DNA of 64,000 nt from Prunus persica (taxonomy: Eukaryota; Streptophyta; Magnoliopsida; Rosales; Rosaceae). The notes beneath the pieces are model-generated. The model saw only the letters and a list, made by a program, of their open reading frames with translations. It ran no database searches and was not told the origin of the DNA. The translations under genes and the position numbers were made by a program. The stretch is taken from assembly GCF_000346465.2 (NCBI RefSeq), contig NC_034012.1, forward strand, positions 10,028,294 to 10,092,293, read 5' to 3'. The stretch's first letter is position 1, and every line of letters starts with the position of its first letter. Shown piece by piece: positions 60,311 through 64,000 of this stretch.

Positions 60311-63300
60311 CTATTCAGGAAGTAATGGTAATCTGTCTACATTGGAGAGTGAACCATTCCTATCATTGGTACCGAGAAAGTCATCAAATCCACTATCAGC
60401 ATCAATTATTTTGCTAGTATGATTCTCTTCTGTCGTTGTAGTATGAAATGGAAGGATACGGAGGCGCACATCTGGCTCCTTACCAGTTCTTTCTGCTTCT
60501 AGTTGGTATTTTCGAATAAGGTCAATCTGAGCAGATATAATGTGAGATGCCCTTGGAAGAAGTTCCACAGGTTCCCCTTTTGGAATTACAACCTGCTCAA
60601 CGGCTATTCTTGCCTCCTGTATGATGAATAAATATTTTATGGAGCTGTATTGCATGCAAAGTTATTGAACTAAACTTTGATTAGACTCAACGTCCCAGAG
60701 AAATCCCTCAACCAATTATTTGTAAACTAAAGCACAGATTTCTGCCAAGTTATTATCAGATTTCGGCTTCAGCTTTTAACTGTCTGGATTGGCTTGTGCT
60801 GAAGATAGCATAGTCAATTCTTGCCCACTTGAAGCAATCCAATCACAAATTTTTAAAGAAAATGTAAGTGGGGGGAGAAGGTTCATAATCACCTCTAAAG
60901 CATCAATCTTCTCAGATGACTTCATATTGTCTATCGACCCATAATCCTTCAAACCATCTTTATGATCACTCATTAATGCCCGAACTGCCTTTCTTATTTC
61001 CACCAACGAGCTTGACTGGAAGAAAAAGAGAAACCAATGGTGAAACCATAACCAAAAAAAAGTTACTAATAAAACTAGCAAAGCTAGTGCAATCTTGATT
61101 ACCTTAGTCACATAAATGGGTATTCCATAAGATTTAGCAACTGCTTGAATTCGGGGATTCTTCTTGAGCTTGGATTGCAAGGCAAGTAGTGCATCTGCCT
61201 TGCTGATATCATCTATGAACTGGACAGCAGCTTCATCCATCTTCAACTGTTTAATCCCTTGTATCACGCTTGCTTCTAAGATCTAAAATAACTGCTCATT
61301 TTGTAAGTATTAGGCTTGAAAATAACTTACGTAATCACACTCCAGCTTCTATATTTTGAATCTATTTTATTTCATTTTTATTCTTCTTTTTGGACTGAAC
61401 AATGCTGTAATTTCAGTTAACCAGGATAAGATGAGTATTAACCCCAGAATTTACATGCCTTTTTTTATTGACCAAAAAGCTATGAGGTATAGCAAATATA
61501 GCTTTTGTGAAACATCAATCAGTAAGAGGCTAAACCCTGTTTCACCGACCGCTTAGCCATAGCCAGGAGTTCAAAAGAAAAGCTGCAGTTGTGTATTCAG
61601 GCGGGGCCGCGGAAGACAAGAATATGCTACTCTGCTATTTAACTTGTCATTTCCTCTAACTAAAGAAACATAGGTGAGCCACATTGAAGAACATGGCACA
61701 TGTGATTGGAAGATAAAATGTTGTGTCAATATCCTATAGGATTTATAATCTTCTCTGATTTTTCTTATATTAGATATTACTATTAGTCACTAGGAAGCAC
61801 AGGTATGATAGCAAGCTTGTCACAAAAGATTCTTCGTTCAATAGTTGCCCCATCTGTAACAAGGGTGATGGGAAGCAGGAAGAATGAAGACCTTTAACAG
61901 TTTCTAGTTCTAATTGGTTGTGAACTGTTACAGAGGTAGCATTTTTCACATTGTCCTCTCTTTCTCTCTCTAATTTTCAAGGTAGTGACGTCTTACCCCA
62001 TAAACAAACAAGCGAGGTTGTATCCTTTCATCCATAGAATCCTCTTGCATATTGGGAGAGACCACAGGAGTGAAATCAATATGGCCAAATCCTCTGTCAG
62101 CCATATCTGGAGCATCTTCAATAACATATTCGTCCTCTTCATCCAAGGAACTGTGGAGAAAAATTTCCCTTTCAGTAGTTACTTCTGATCCCCGAGAGTG
62201 AATTTTACGAACTTCAAAATTTGGGAAACGACCTTCACCAGCATAACATGATTTTCAGATTTAATTCATAATTTATGGGAAAGGAAAATGAAAGCAAAAA
62301 GAAATTACGCTTCCAAAGAAGCATACCTGAGAGGATAGTATCCACTGTTGTTTCTAAGCTACGATGAACTCTCAACTCATCCTTTGAAATTATCTCCACC
62401 CCACAACTAAAGGTTGCAGGTCCTTTCCTTTCTTGCACTGTCTTCTGAACCCCCCTCCGGCTGGCCTCTTCATCCCCTAGTGTCACGCTCTAAAAAAATG
62501 ATTGCAATGATGTAACTGAACAGAAATAACTTGAACTCATACAACCATTATAATTAAAATAAATAGAAGTCAAAGAGAAAATTATATGACTTAGCAGAAA
62601 GAGATCAATGCACTGCCATCACTACTTTAGCACAACCCAAAGACCGACACTTGATTGTCAAGCTCAGCAAGAAAAAATGAAACACCAAAGAGAAGGGAGA
62701 ACATAAACATACTAAAAAGAAAGAAAGAACTAATTATTATTTAATAATGAAACTAAACATACTAAGTTTAATGCAAGAATATATAAGCGGTATATATATG
62801 CGATGATGCCATGCCAATGTTATTGAATGTACTATATGTGGTAAATTGCAATATCATTTTTACTATGGCCAACTAACCTGTATTCCTCCAACAAGCATCT
62901 CTAATGAAGGATTCATTATCAAATTCTCGATAGTTACACCATGAGCAGTGGCAACAAGCTGAATTCCACGTTGCGCAATTGTGCTTGCAGCCATTGCTTC
63001 AAGTTTAGTGCCAATTTCATCAATTACAATCACTTGTGGCATATGATTTTCAACAGCCTCTATCAAGACCTGAATAAAACGAGAGATATGAGCATAAGAA
63101 TCAATTAATGATGGAAACACTCACATTGTAACATGCTGCTAAATATTTAAATGTGTACAAAATGACAGTTACCATCTGTACTCTGTCATTTTAAATATTT
63201 CCAAGTTGATGCATTTTGTTCTAAGTTCTATCTGTCCAAAGAGATTTAGGTATTTGTAGATATTGGATTAAGCCCATCCCCAGGCACAGATGCACACACA

Positions 63301-64000
63301 CACACAGATATACAGAGACAAAAAGAGAAGAAAATAGAGGAATGAGAAAGGAGAATGACATTGTGAAAGGTATTTTCTGGGAATTAAGGTAGCATTACCA
63401 CAAAAATGTGATGAGAAAAGATCCTGTAGATTAAATAGCACAGCATACCGCAGAAAAAATTAGTCCTTACGCTATATGAGCTTATGGGGGAAACAAAAAC
63501 TTTTCTTTTTATCTGGGGAGGGAGGATTTGAACTATGGACATCTTCCAACAAAGTGGAGAGAAATACCACTAGACCAATAGCTAGTTGGTAAGTCCTTAC
63601 TCTATATGCATTCTTCACGACTATAGTTCAAAATTTTCATTGGCCTACACATTTGAGATCCATCAGAGAAAACTCTAATTAATGAAAATTCACCCTTATC
63701 TTGTCAATACAAATAACAGGATTTAACAAAATAACTGATAGAATACACTTTTCAATCATGCCTTATGTTGCAAATCAGAGACGGGCACTTGCATTCGCCG
63801 AGCATTGCCTATTCCCGAATGGGGTATATCGCCATCCCCACCAATCTCATTTGAGGTGTCAACAATCATGACACGTTTCTTATAATCATTTGCAAGCATT
63901 CGAGCTATTTCCCTGCAAGTTAGAACATTTTGGCGATCAGATTGATAGACTCATGAAAAAGCATCCAAAACCTGCATGTTCTAAGATTGCAAAATAACTA
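60311..64000 (-). CDS. SPD1: SPD1/Ycf45-type P-loop ATPase, 3' part (5' end off window)
   Basis: Seven coding exons in transcript order: 63912-63762, 63069-62878, 62489-62327, 62232-61997, 61282-61103, 61015-60893 and 60616-60311. The frame is continuous for about 450 residues to the stop at 60311. 63913-64000 is intron; upstream exons, including Walker A, are outside. The ATPase part shows [29 protein letters not shown] (Walker B) and [16 protein letters not shown]. Later exons give [20 protein letters not shown] and an acidic linker. The C-terminal R3H-like segment reads [22 protein letters not shown]...DVRLRILPF. This matches the plant relatives of algal plastid Ycf45, of which Arabidopsis SEEDLING PLASTID DEVELOPMENT 1 is needed for early plastid development. 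Plastid targeting cannot be checked because the N-terminus is missing. The intron after 63762 appears to use a GC donor. Confidence 0.88.
63515..63590 (-). mobile_element. tRNA-derived SINE relic in an SPD1 intron
   Basis: On the minus strand, tattggtctagtggtattt (A box) is followed by catagttcaaatcctccc (B box), spaced about 30 bases apart. The plus-strand core 'gaaataccactaga' is shared with the copy at 18700-18775, defining one family. Confidence 0.55.

Overview
This 64 kb window is nuclear DNA from a eudicot plant. The genes are split by GT-AG introns and all match land-plant families. Intergenic DNA is AT-rich and carries many small non-autonomous DNA transposons, tRNA-derived SINE relics and microsatellites. 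Protein flavour and the transposon ends suggest a woody rosid, probably Rosaceae, but this is an inference that I could not test. No rRNA gene, intact tRNA gene, CRISPR array or virus was seen.

Layout. 1-6000 is gene-poor. It holds a 1.4 kb Mutator-type element with a perfect 9-bp target duplication, a Harbinger/Tourist-type element swollen by about 1.1 kb of AT microsatellite, and a 148-bp MITE. At 6072-8334 lies an LRR receptor-like protein gene broken by two adjacent one-base frameshifts and surrounded by duplicated flanking DNA. At 9274-12221 (minus) is a NUMOD3-motif gene. At 14050-15372 is an intronless UBA2C-type two-RRM RNA-binding protein gene, followed by about 4 kb of probable spliced 3' transcribed region. 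At 22735-27363 is a five-exon gene for an unrecognised plant protein with five internal tandem repeats. It converges on a TBL polysaccharide O-acetyltransferase gene (27873-30265, minus). After a hAT-type MITE come an eleven-exon IPT9-type tRNA isopentenyltransferase gene (31809-36086) and a complete seven-exon mitochondrial malate dehydrogenase gene (37755-40246). A GTE-type BET bromodomain gene (43257-45281, minus) has a telo-box-rich 5' region, and an intronless GT4-fold glycosyltransferase gene (46651-48099) follows.

From 49.5 to 54.7 kb are three tandem minus-strand CLE signalling-peptide genes of the CLE1-7 type. Their dodecapeptides have diverged, one with Gly replacing the usual Pro9. 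The first has a duplicated promoter/leader. From 54.7 to 60.3 kb I found no gene. The right edge holds the last seven coding exons of an SPD1/Ycf45-type ATPase gene (minus), whose 5' part lies outside.

The genes are independent units, not an operon-like system. The most notable items are the CLE cluster, the broken and possibly chimeric receptor-like protein, and the internally repeated unknown protein. Exon boundaries were read by eye from splice consensus, reading-frame continuity and family conservation.
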